From: Tubulinosema ratisbonensis
Lineage: Eukaryota; Microsporidia; Tubulinosematidae
Length of the DNA: 12,453 nt
Assembly: GCA_004000155.1 (NCBI GenBank)
Contig: RCSS01000214.1
Location: forward strand, 1 to 12,453
Direction of reading: 5' to 3'
Shown here: positions 1 through 7,825 of the stretch, piece after piece
Layout of the letters: every line of letters starts with the position of its first letter
Numbering within the stretch: position 1 is the stretch's first letter
The notes under the pieces: model-generated
What the model saw: the letters and a program-made list of their open reading frames with translations, nothing else
Told to the model about the DNA's origin: nothing
Database searches by the model: none
Made by a program: the position numbers and the translations under genes

Positions 1-42
1 CATAGTATGTAATTCCTTTATCCGATTTGTCATAAGATATTA

Positions 43-91
43 ATTCAGATTATACGTGGACTTATAACAGAAAAAGTGCCTTAATCTGAAT
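43..91. repeat. 10-bp perfect inverted repeat
   Basis: ATTCAGATTA at 43-52 is matched by its exact reverse complement TAATCTGAAT at 82-91, with a 29-base loop. A second inverted pair, TTTCAGG (139-145) and CCTGAAA (166-172), lies just downstream. Both are 3' of the minus-strand membrane-protein gene, which ends at 252. They could be RNA hairpins, remnants of a mobile element end, or chance in A+T-rich DNA. No gene is visible in 1-251. Confidence 0.4.
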
Positions 92-251
92 CGAAACTTA
101 TAATCAATTAAAAAATTCATTTCTATTACCAATTTTAATTTCAGGCACCTATAATTTCTTTGAAACCTGAAAAAATATTATTACAATTTTTTATTTAACA
201 AAGCTTTTAAAACTTTAAAAAAATAGAGTAACAAAAAAATTTTAATAGATT

Positions 252-1127
252 TTATTCTAAAATATTGCAATTAACCACCAACTTATTTGTTAATATTTGA
301 AATATAATATGTAAAGAAAAGAAAAGAGAAAAACAAGCATTGTCAGACCAATATCTATTTTCATAAATTGTTAGAAAACTAATAAAATCAATTAGTAAAA
401 TCAGTAATTCCGCGCAAATGTAATATATGAATATTTTATCTACTGTAATTAACATTGTAAGTAGTATCAAAATAATTAAATATACTCCTAAAAGTAAAAA
501 CTTTACACGTAAAAGACCTTTTATGTGAAAATTTAGTAATAAAAAGCTCGCTAAAACAAGACTTAGACAAAATACTATAATTTGTATGTAATTACTTAAA
601 TTATAATTTGGAAAACAACTATGAAGCATAATCCTACCTTTTATCATAAAAGCAAAATTAAAGAAAATAATAAAGTTGTTTGATTTGTCTATTAAAAAAA
701 TTCTATTTTTAGCAATAAACTCAGGTAAAATTGAAAAAAATTGCAACAAAGTTCTAAATAAAATAACAATCAAGTTTATATAACATGAAATTCCTAAATA
801 AGCATGATATTCTTTTAAAGTAACCATACAAATCAATTGATATAGATACAAATACATGAATATTATTAAAATTGGGCACAAAACATCAGAAATATATCTA
901 TTTCTTCTTAAAAATCTTCTGCAGCTTACTAAAAAGGGAACCTCAAATACTCTAATTCTCTTCATAACGAATCCTTTCCGAATTTCTAAATTCTTCAGCC
1001 AACAATTTCTTAAAATAATAATAAATTCTTGTAATTCTGAACTTGGTATTTCTTCTTCATGTTCTGGTTTGTTTTTGGTGTTTTGTTCAATAATTGGTTT
1101 GTGATGGTCATTCTTGGTTTCTTCCAT
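252..1127 (-). CDS. multi-pass membrane protein of unknown function (291 aa)
   Basis: I do not recognise the family. The N-terminus (residues 1-30) is hydrophilic and rich in Glu, Lys and His. A basic stretch at 50-80 (containing RRFLRRNR) precedes about six to seven hydrophobic segments near residues 83-103, 109-137, 150-163 (short), 180-201, 207-229, 232-254 and 265-284. The charge pattern suggests a cytosolic N-terminus. No catalytic or transporter motif is visible. The start is well supported: a run of six C residues lies four bases before the ATG on the coding strand (1132-1137), matching two other genes here. The stop overlaps AATAAA (251-256). It stands alone, with a 3.3-kb gene-poor stretch upstream. 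It could be a lineage-specific microsporidian membrane protein. An open frame antisense to it (856-1104, +) is judged a shadow. Confidence 0.75.
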   Translation of the reverse strand: MEETKNDHHKPIIEQNTKNKPEHEEEIPSSELQEFIIILRNCWLKNLEIRKGFVMKRIRVFEVPFLVSCRRFLRRNRYISDVLCPILIIFMYLYLYQLICMVTLKEYHAYLGISCYINLIVILFRTLLQFFSILPEFIAKNRIFLIDKSNNFIIFFNFAFMIKGRIMLHSCFPNYNLSNYIQIIVFCLSLVLASFLLLNFHIKGLLRVKFLLLGVYLIILILLTMLITVDKIFIYYICAELLILLIDFISFLTIYENRYWSDNACFSLFFSLHIIFQILTNKLVVNCNILE

Positions 1128-1131
1128 TTTT

Positions 1132-1137
1132 GGGGGG
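1132..1137 (-). promoter_or_regulatory. C-run start-proximal motif
   Basis: Six consecutive C residues on the minus strand occupy positions -5 to -10 relative to the ATG at 1127, separated by AAAA. CCC-like motifs immediately upstream of start codons are known in microsporidia and associated with transcription initiation close to the ATG. The same 4-base spacing occurs before adk and the gene at 6388. Confidence 0.6.
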
Positions 1138-1472
1138 TAGTTTTTTATTTTATTATTTATAGGTTTGATATTTCTTTACTTTGATATCAAATTTTTGATA
1201 AAAATATATTCTAAGAACATTCAGAAAAATATTTTAGAATAGAATATACAAAGATAAAAACCATTAAACAAGCCTTTTACAGTAAAAAATAATTTTACAA
1301 ATTGACAAATCATAATGACTTTTTTAATCTCACGCCTGATTTTATAACAAAGATCCCGATAAAGGATTTGATTTTCATTATAAAAAGTTTTTTTTGAAAA
1401 ATACAAAAGTTGTGAACTTGTTTTTTGTCTAGAGATAAAAATCTTTTTTATATCTTTTTTATTAGATATTAA

Positions 1473-1682
1473 TACTTATTCATAAAGAAACATAATGTAA
1501 AAAATGCTTGTACATAATTAGGCAAAGTGTAATAATAGCGAGCCTTTCACCCGCCAAACCCCCTTTTCTCTCACCCTATCGACTGCCTAAATCTACCTTA
1601 CATTGAAGTCTTTGGGAAAAGAACAAAAACTAATAACATCATTAATTCTGCCAATGAAAATATAAAATCTTTTAAATTTTAA
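1473..1682 (+). other. ATG-less open frame in a G+C-rich pocket, possible coding remnant
   Basis: From the codon after a TAA at 1470-1472 to the stop at 1680-1682, 69 codons are open without an ATG. The middle section (1536-1610) is clearly richer in G and C than its surroundings and translates to a proline-rich, non-repetitive peptide (including SLSPAKPLFSHP). Minus-strand frames here are also partly open, so the coding strand is uncertain. I cannot assign a family. It may be a relic of a gene or transposon, or simply a compositional island. Confidence 0.2.
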
Positions 1683-2381
1683 GCTTTTAATTAAAATAAA
1701 AGATATGGGCTTTTTGAATCTTTAATCGGAAATTTGAACCAAAATTTCTAAACATAAATCTTTTACATTAAATTGAAACTATTATTAATTTAAACTTAAT
1801 TTGTTAAACAATATTTCGATTTACATAAGTTATGGTATATTTAAATTGGGTTACGAGAATCAGAACTTCCTATTTTTTACCTCACCAAAAGTGATAGGAA
1901 AAATAAATATAAATGAAAATAAACTAAGATTCTAAATATCTTTGGAAAACAATTCAATAAACATGGTAGTAGTGCACAGACAAACTTATTTTATTTTACG
2001 TACTTTGAAGACAAGTAATCAAAAAATACAACAGTGCAAAAATACAACTTTATTTTGCTTATGACATTCAGGCTAAGAAAATTTATTAGTAATTTGTTTT
2101 CAAAATTTTAAATTTAAATAAAACAAAAAAACTATAAAAACAAGTATTAAGTTTTCAAACTATCTAAATCTTATGATCATAATTATTAGTTTTAAACTTT
2201 TATCTCTATTAAAAATTCTGAATATAGTATCTAAATATCTTTTTTGTTTTATATCGCCTCTTTCTAAAATTTTTAATTAACACCAAACTGCTTTAATTTT
2301 TGTGTGTGTGCTTTTATAGTAAATTTACAGCTTTTTTGGTGGTTATAGCCTTTTTATATATAATATTTATTATTCTTATAA

Positions 2382-2421
2382 TGCGAGATAGACGATAAAA
2401 GTAACTTCATGTATCTCTGCA
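2382..2421 (+). repeat. hairpin in intergenic DNA
   Basis: TGCGAGATA (2382-2390) pairs with TATCTCTGCA (2412-2421) as a nine-base-pair stem with one bulged T and a 21-base loop. No coding frame is evident around it. It may be part of a non-coding RNA, but nothing else in the flanks identifies one. Confidence 0.3.
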
Positions 2422-2494
2422 CTAAGTAAAATGAATTTTTGACTGCATTGTAAGAGACAAAAAAACGCCTTTTTTAAACAAACTTGTTATAACC

Positions 2495-2518
2495 TCCTGT
2501 GCGTTTGCATTCACAGGA
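2495..2518 (+). repeat. hairpin with TGCGTTT in and beside its loop
   Basis: TCCTGTG (2495-2501) is the exact reverse complement of CACAGGA (2512-2518), with a 10-base loop. About 200 bases downstream a smaller hairpin (GCCT/AGGC, 2711-2724) also contains TGCGTTT. Function is unknown. Confidence 0.3.
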
Positions 2519-4394
2519 TTAAAAAAAGTTAAGATTTTTCTTTTTTTATGGCACTTAATCTAAAAAAAATTTCAACTATTTAAGCCAGATCAAAATGTCC
2601 TCTAATTTATTTTCATTTATAAATTAATAACAAAAAAAAATCTATTTTTCTTTTTTGTTTCTGGAAGTTTATAATCTTTCTTTTATAAAGCTAAGTATAA
2701 CTTTTCATTTGCCTGCGTTTAGGCTTTTAACTCCGCAAACTATTTTTGAAATTGTATAAATAGCTCAATTTCAGTATAAAATCTACAAATAATATATGAT
2801 ATATTGTTTTAGCTACACTGAAATTATAATTTATCATAGAATTAAATATTTTCTAGCATTTTTCTGTGACAATATTTATATGAATATCAGATTGAATGTT
2901 GGTATACCTAATAAACTATAAAATACCACCTTATATTTTTAAATGAAGTTCAAATAAATAATTAGAATATCTTTCTGGTCTTTCGATCGTCAAAACAAAA
3001 AAAGGACCTAATTTTTTTCTTCCTTTAAAAATTTTGCATCAGCCCGATTTCAAATATACCACGACCTTTAAACAAAATTATATTTAGTATAAGATAAAAT
3101 AAGCAGAAAGTAAATCTCTAGCTCATAGTTAAAAGTTAAATATATTTTGATTAAAAATATTTAAATGGTTTTATAGTATTTTAATAGGACTAGATTTATA
3201 TTAATATCGCAAAATAAGTTTTAATATGAGAAAGACATACAGATCTTAAAATGTAATTAATTATATAGAAACATATTATATATTTTGATAAATTTACAAT
3301 TCTATACTATATACAAAATGTCTGTAGGTAGATTTGTATATGAAGTTCCTATCCTTAGGCAACAACAAAAGAGAATCTAGTATCTCAGTATCGATTTGTA
3401 TTTTTTAAAATCAGAAGTTTATTATATTCTTTACACCAATAAAATCTAATAAATATTTTTACATATTTAAATAGGATGAAAAATTTAATATTTTTTAAGC
3501 TATCAATGGAAACTACCCCATTTTAATAATAAATCTGATATATGATGTAAATTTAAAGAATTTGTTTTAATTCTTAGTATCGATTTAAAAATATCCTTAC
3601 CTATATTTTAGTTATATAAAATATTCAAACACAATTCATTTTTAAAAAACTTTTCGAAATTTGAAAAATAAAAATATAATTTTTTATTTATGCTTTGTTT
3701 GTTTGAAACTCAATAAAATATTAAAAAAATATAAATCAATCATATCGATCAACCGATTATAAAAATAAATAATAATCATTTTACCTTACAATCATAAATA
3801 ATGTATTTATAATATTTTTGAATTAAAATATTTTTTTAAAATTTTCTAAAAAATTTTTTATTGAAATAATTCTTGAATTTTCTAAAAAATATTTGGAGTC
3901 AAATTAATAAAGTGTTTTTTTTTGCTTTAGAGTCTTTCTCTAAAAATATTTGTTCTGAGTAAAATAAAAAGAATGAAATATTTGAAAAAATATTAATTTA
4001 AAATAAAAATTGTATTTTTAAATTTTTTAACAAATAAAACAAAATTCTCCTTTTTTTATAAAATAAATCAATAAAATTAGAAGTTTATTGGTGCGTTTTA
4101 ATCTATTTGGAAAAAACATTGATACAAAATATTAAAGATTAATTAGTGTTTACAAAAGTATTCATAAATCATTTTATTTATGTATTTTTTAATCAGATAT
4201 AAAAATTTTTAACAGTTTTAAAAAAAAATTTTAATTTACTGACATAACACTATCTTAGAATTAAAAAAGTAAATATTATTTTGCTGTTTAGACTAATATC
4301 GTTAATATCAATTGGGACTGTCAATCTAAATTTGATTCTGTCTGAGAAGCAATCAAGGAATAAATAAAATTAATTTATATAAATTTTTTATAAA

Positions 4395-4398
4395 CCCC
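4395..4398 (+). promoter_or_regulatory. CCCC start-proximal motif of adenylate kinase
   Basis: CCCC lies at -5 to -8 relative to the ATG at 4403, separated by TTTT. This fits the microsporidian CCC-like start motif and supports the chosen start. Confidence 0.6.
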
Positions 4399-4402
4399 TT
4401 TT

Positions 4403-4969
4403 ATGGTAAAAGTAATTATGATGGGCCCACCTGGTAGTGGTAAAGGAACTCAGTCAATAAGACTTAGCAACCATTTAAAAATACCACACATTTCTTCTGG
4501 TGATATGATGAGAGATATAGTCAAAAGCATCGAGCAAATAAATGATAAAGAAAGAACTGCTATGCAAAAGGAATTGTTAAAATGTATGGAGACTGGAAAT
4601 TTGGTAAGCAATGAAGTAATTTGTGATNTAGTTATGGAAAAACTTAGNTCTATGGACTCATTTGTTTTGGATGGATTTCCAAGAAATTTGGAGCAAGCAC
4701 AATTGATTCATGAATTGGCAGAGATTGTTATTTATATTAACACTGAACTTGATGAGTGCGTTAGAAGAATTGTTATTAGAGGTGAAGGTAGACCTGATGA
4801 TAAACAAGAGATTGCTGAGGAAAGAATGAGAGTTTACTGCAAAGAGACTGTTCCTGCTATTGAGTATTTTCGTNATCATCAGAATTTTTATGAAATCAAT
4901 GGCAATANTAATAAAGAAACAACGACAGAACAAATATTTAAGATATTTGATACTGAGATCAAAAAATAA
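4403..4969 (+). CDS. adenylate kinase, short form (188 aa)
   Basis: It catalyses ATP + AMP <-> 2 ADP and so balances the adenine nucleotide pool, probably in the cytosol. The P-loop GPPGSGKGT is at residues 8-16, the AMP-site SGDMMR at 32-37 and DGFPRN at 90-95, with Gln98 in the position that reads the AMP base in adenylate kinases. A short LID segment, RGEGRPDD (126-133), replaces the long LID of bacterial enzymes. Length is close to the ~190-residue short forms. UMP/CMP kinase was considered because of the short LID and the FPRN sequence, but those enzymes have Asn where this protein has Gln98. Ambiguous bases at 4628, 4648, 4874 and 4908 leave residues 76, 82, 158 and 169 undefined, none of them in a core motif. 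The stop overlaps AATAAA (4965-4970). The gene converges on a lectin gene 87 bp away. Confidence 0.92.
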   Translation: MVKVIMMGPPGSGKGTQSIRLSNHLKIPHISSGDMMRDIVKSIEQINDKERTAMQKELLKCMETGNLVSNEVICDXVMEKLXSMDSFVLDGFPRNLEQAQLIHELAEIVIYINTELDECVRRIVIRGEGRPDDKQEIAEERMRVYCKETVPAIEYFRXHQNFYEINGNXNKETTTEQIFKIFDTEIKK

Positions 4970-5056
4970 ATTATTTGGTTAAAATAAGTTTTGATTTCTA
5001 AATTTATACATTTTTTTGAAAAATGCTATAAGAATTTACAAAAATTTTTTATTCAA

Positions 5057-5467
5057 TTATGATCCAACATCTACCACCTCAAATAGTTGTTCGTCGACAT
5101 GTGCACAAGGTCGAATCTTAAAATTATTTTCTTTTGTCATCCATTCAACACATTTCTTACCGTTTAAAATTCGATTGAAACCACTTTTAGGATCAATAAC
5201 GATAAAAAACATATTTTCTTCTTCGATCGAATATGGATTCAAAGGAACAAACTGTAAAATATTAGTAAATCTATTTGGTATAAGCTGTCCATTAGGTCTT
5301 TCTAAAAACATTCCACCATCGTAATCGTCAAATCCTTTGAATGTAAAGTTAATAGCACTTTTTAAATCTGTTGCTTTAGGTATTGCTGAACCAAGATTCC
5401 CTATGTAATATTCTTTAGTCATTAATCTGAGCAGATAAGAAAATGATAACCCGATATAAATAAACAT
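5057..5467 (-). CDS. ricin-B-type lectin-like secreted protein, paralogue A (136 aa)
   Basis: A small protein with a hydrophobic N-terminus (residues 1-15, likely signal segment; Met16 is an alternative start). The rest resembles one to two beta-trefoil subrepeats of ricin-B lectins. The last subrepeat carries Cys106, Cys121 and QLF at 127-129, fitting C-x14-C-x5-QLF, where the family usually has QxW. An earlier subrepeat ends in FFIV near 87-90 and lacks cysteines. It shares DGGM, FFIVIDP, GF.RI and KC(V/I)EW with the gene at 5620-6081, so the two are clear paralogues. AATAAA lies 3 bases past the stop (5048-5053). It is probably secreted and carbohydrate-binding at the spore or host interface. 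That role is inferred from other microsporidian ricin-B-like proteins; sugar binding is not shown by the sequence. Confidence 0.75.
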   Translation of the reverse strand: MFIYIGLSFSYLLRLMTKEYYIGNLGSAIPKATDLKSAINFTFKGFDDYDGGMFLERPNGQLIPNRFTNILQFVPLNPYSIEEENMFFIVIDPKSGFNRILNGKKCVEWMTKENNFKIRPCAHVDEQLFEVVDVGS

Positions 5468-5619
5468 ATGTGTTATGAGTATTTAGGATATTTTAAATAG
5501 TTTTAATAACAAATAAAACTTTTAAATCAGTTTCATCTAAAAGATAAATTAAAAGTTATGTCTTTTTACAAAATAAATCAATAAACCTTTTATAAAATTT
5601 AAAAAGTAATAAAAAATTT
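5468..5619 (-). other. intergenic upstream region of paralogue A
   Basis: A 152-bp A+T-rich spacer lies between the minus-strand genes. On the coding strand it has an AAAGTTTT-like box near 5515-5523 and no C run before the ATG at 5467. Beside the upstream gene's stop is that gene's AATAAA (5619-5624). Confidence 0.4.
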
Positions 5620-6081
5620 TTATTCTCCAATATCCACAACTCTAAATAACTGTGTAGCAGTAGGTAAACAATCTGTTGCTTTTAAATAACCCGATCCTTC
5701 AAACCACTCAATACATTTGTTTCCGTGCCTAATTCTGTAAAATCCTGTTCCGGGATCAATTACAATGAAAAATATTTGATTTGATGGAACTTCTTTCGAG
5801 TTAAATCTTTTAAATCCTAAATACTGATTGTTCTCGTTTAAAGTCACGGCCAAAGTATCATCTTTGACGAGTGCCATGCCCCCATCTATTATATTTGTGC
5901 CAGCGAAAGTGAAATTTACCGCAAATTCAGGGGAAGATATCCTAGGAAACTGGTCGTAAAAAGTAGAAATATACAGATTGTCATCAGCAACTCTTATAAC
6001 ATAGCAATTTATTATGGCATTGATTATGAATATTTGTAACATAATTTTTAGATCCTTGTGATTAAATATTTGTATTAACAT
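5620..6081 (-). CDS. ricin-B-type lectin-like secreted protein, paralogue B (153 aa)
   Basis: The first ATG gives 153 residues. The second (Met14, at 6042) begins directly with a hydrophobic signal-like stretch (MLQIFIINAIINC) and may be the real start, giving 140 residues. The body contains the DGGM segment (66-69), a first subrepeat ending in IFFIVIDP (103-110) and a last subrepeat with GFYRI, Cys123, Cys138 and QLF (144-146), the same C-x14-C-x5-QLF signature as its neighbours. Overall it aligns end-to-end with the gene at 5057-5467. The stop overlaps AATAAA (5619-5624). It is divergent from the gene at 6388, so the 306-bp spacer must hold both promoters. A secreted lectin-like role is inferred from family resemblance. 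Confidence 0.75.
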   Translation of the reverse strand: MLIQIFNHKDLKIMLQIFIINAIINCYVIRVADDNLYISTFYDQFPRISSPEFAVNFTFAGTNIIDGGMALVKDDTLAVTLNENNQYLGFKRFNSKEVPSNQIFFIVIDPGTGFYRIRHGNKCIEWFEGSGYLKATDCLPTATQLFRVVDIGE

Positions 6082-6387
6082 TTTGCACGAATAAAATAAA
6101 TTTGAGAGACAAACAAAACCAAATACAAAACCTCTTTAAACTTTCAAACATAAAGAAATAAATTAGTTATAAAAAATCAAAATTTGTTTCTAATCAGATC
6201 AATATTAAAATTTTTTTCACAAATAATCAATAAATGTTTCGCAAAAACTTGTTACTTTTTTTTTAAATCAAATTTGTTTATTCATAAAATGTAAAACTAA
6301 AAACTATAATTTTAGACCAAAGAAACTTTTTATTTTTGTAAGATCTTTTTGAAACACAATATTTAAAATACAAAGTTTTACCCAAAT
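6082..6387. promoter_or_regulatory. divergent intergenic region of the lectin cluster
   Basis: This 306-bp A+T-rich spacer separates the starts of paralogues B (-) and C (+). On the plus strand an AAAGTTTT box (6372-6379) and CCC (6381-6383) lead into the ATG at 6388. On the minus side GAAAGTTTAAAG is present about 50-65 bases before the ATG at 6081. No ORF is supported. Shared regulation of the two arms is plausible but not shown. Confidence 0.4.
6381..6383 (+). promoter_or_regulatory. CCC start-proximal motif
   Basis: CCC is at -5 to -7 relative to the ATG at 6388, with the four-base spacer AAAT, as in the membrane-protein and adenylate kinase genes. Confidence 0.5.
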
Positions 6388-6828
6388 ATGCTAACCCTAA
6401 TTGCATTCGTATATTCTATTTCTATATATATCCCATCGAAATCACAATATTTATGGATAGGAATGTCACAAGAACCTCACGGAGGACCATATTTTATTGC
6501 TTCTGATATGAATTTATCTAAAAACCCCAATTACCCTGTTGATCTAATTTTTACAGATAAAAAGACAAAAAGAACACTTTGCATCGAAAAAAATTCTACT
6601 CTACTGGTTGCGTCGACTAATTGTAGTCAATCTAATTATTTGTTTAGAGCTGTTAGGCATTTATCCGGTAAATTTTTTCTTATGCAGAATGAAAAATGTT
6701 TACAATTTTTTGAAAGACAGAACGCGTTTTATTTAAGGACATGTGCTTCTAACCCAGATCAACTTTTTGAGTTTCTTAACAAAACACCTGAGTATTTTTC
6801 AAGGCAAGAATTTGATTCTGAAGAATGA
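6388..6828 (+). CDS. ricin-B-type lectin-like secreted protein, paralogue C (146 aa)
   Basis: The N-terminal 12 residues are hydrophobic and signal-like (MLTLIAFVYSIS). This member best preserves the beta-trefoil repeat: one subrepeat has Cys65, Cys79 and a terminal YLF (84-86), and the next has Cys104, Cys119 and QLF (125-127). Both recall the ricin-B Cys-Cys loop followed by QxW, with Trp replaced by Phe. The C-terminal tail is acidic (DSEE). Cys104, Cys119 and QLF fall at the same residue numbers as in the downstream paralogue, its closest relative here by start (Y-I-x-x-P...YL) and layout. The start is supported by CCC at -5. AATAAA lies 12 bases past the stop (6840-6845). It is probably secreted; sugar specificity cannot be read from the sequence. 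Confidence 0.75.
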   Translation: MLTLIAFVYSISIYIPSKSQYLWIGMSQEPHGGPYFIASDMNLSKNPNYPVDLIFTDKKTKRTLCIEKNSTLLVASTNCSQSNYLFRAVRHLSGKFFLMQNEKCLQFFERQNAFYLRTCASNPDQLFEFLNKTPEYFSRQEFDSEE

Positions 6829-6962
6829 TTTAATTTGTAAATAAAACTTTTTATTAAAATTAGTGGTACAAAAAAATTTTGTTTTATTAACAGTCAATTA
6901 ATTATGAAAATATAAAACAGTTTTAGAAAAAAACTTTTTTAAAGAATCAAATTTACAATCAC

Positions 6963-7463
6963 ATGTTTTATTTTTTACTTTTAACAAAAGCAGTTTACAT
7001 TTCCCTGCCCACTGAAAATAAATACCTTGACGGAACAAGTACATTCTTTCTTAGAGCAGGAGAATTGTCTATGGCGGATAGTATAGATTTCTATCCCACA
7101 AAAGATAATTATAAAAAGATTAAATTAAATTTAAGAGGATCAAAAGATTTCTTGACAGTGAATAACAATTCAAAGATCATAGAGGTCGAAGAGTTTAACA
7201 ATGAAGATAACCAGAATTTTGAGCTTATAATTGATGTTTCGGGGTATATAAGAATCATGTACAGGTCTTTGTGTGTTGAGTATATGGAAAGAAAAAACTA
7301 TTTGCTTTTGAGACGATGTTCTAGATCAGCGAAACAATTATTTGATTTGATAGCAGAGAAATCTGTAAATAAACCTACTAAATCACTAAAGAGATCATCA
7401 AAAACTTTGAATAGGTTTATGAATCGTGAATTATTAACAACTAATTTCGGGTATGATATTTAA
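6963..7463 (+). CDS. ricin-B-type lectin-like secreted protein, paralogue D (166 aa)
   Basis: A short hydrophobic leader (MFYFLLLTKAVY) is followed by a divergent beta-trefoil-like body. The first visible subrepeat (about 58-90) has lost its cysteines and ends in FELI. The last keeps Cys104, Cys119 and QLF (125-127), the same positions as in the gene at 6388-6828. Unlike its neighbours it carries a 35-residue basic, Ser/Lys/Arg-rich extension (about 131-166), which could bind acidic polymers or be processed; that is speculation. The stop overlaps AATAAA (7462-7467). It lies 134 bp behind paralogue C in the same orientation, so they may have arisen by tandem duplication, each with its own promoter and 3' signal. 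Confidence 0.7.
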   Translation: MFYFLLLTKAVYISLPTENKYLDGTSTFFLRAGELSMADSIDFYPTKDNYKKIKLNLRGSKDFLTVNNNSKIIEVEEFNNEDNQNFELIIDVSGYIRIMYRSLCVEYMERKNYLLLRRCSRSAKQLFDLIAEKSVNKPTKSLKRSSKTLNRFMNRELLTTNFGYDI

Positions 7464-7825
7464 TAAAGAAAGAAATTAACAAAAAATTAAATTGTTTTGT
7501 AATAAGTCTAATAAAAAATAACTTTTATTTTAGCGAAAAATTCGAAATTAATATTTTTCTTTAAACAATATATAAAAGTTGATTTGTTATTATAACATTT
7601 AATTAATAAATATTATACCTCTTATTTATTTAAATAACGAACACTGATATTTAATGAAATATTGATAAAATTATATTCAAGAAGTAATTTTAAATATTAA
7701 TTTTTAATTACTTTTTTTATAAAATAAATATCAAAAATCTATTTTTAAATTAATTTAATTTTAAATTAATTTTTTATTTTTTAAAATAAAACATAAATTT
7801 TTAATTATTTTTTACTAGTCTTATT
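7464..7825. other. A+T-rich intergenic region before spt5
   Basis: These 362 bp are almost pure A+T, with TTTTAAATTAATTTAA-type runs near 7743-7770 and no open frame of note. There is no C run before the ATG at 7826, which is preceded by ACTAGTCTTATT. It presumably holds the spt5 promoter. Confidence 0.4.

Larger units (their letters stand above)
1138..4394. other. gene-poor A+T-rich intergenic region (~3.3 kb)
   Basis: I see no convincing gene. It contains a G+C-richer pocket around 1536-1610, inside an ATG-less open frame at 1473-1679 (+, stop 1680-1682, 69 codons). There is a weak TTG-initiated frame at 1221-1406 (-) and a 20-codon ATG frame at about 3318-3380 (+). Hairpins: 1867-1900 (TTCCTAT/ATAGGAA), 2382-2421 (TGCGAGATA pairing with TATCTC-T-GCA, one bulge), 2495-2518 (TCCTGTG/CACAGGA) and 2711-2724 (GCCT/AGGC). 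A (TG)5 run lies at 2301-2310. A direct repeat of TTTTCTAAAAAAT occurs near 3842 and 3880. The pattern suits decayed genes or mobile DNA, but no element can be named. Confidence 0.6.

Noticed and set aside
856..1104. 82-codon plus-strand open frame
   Set aside because: It is antisense to the better-supported membrane-protein gene, which has a start motif and a 3' signal. No domain is visible in it.
1221..1406. 61-codon minus-strand open frame
   Set aside because: It begins at TTG, has no start motif and low-complexity hydrophobic/basic content. It is treated as chance or a remnant.
2301..2310. (TG)5 microsatellite
   Set aside because: It is too short to be notable.
4658..4933. open frame antisense to adenylate kinase
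   Set aside because: It is a shadow of a clearly recognised kinase.
4403..4969. UMP/CMP kinase instead of adenylate kinase
   Set aside because: The short LID and FPRN would allow it, but Gln98 occupies the AMP-base position where UMP/CMP kinases have Asn.
5016..5324. 102-codon plus-strand open frame
   Set aside because: It is antisense to the lectin-like gene at 5057-5467, whose conserved signature and paralogy fix the coding strand.
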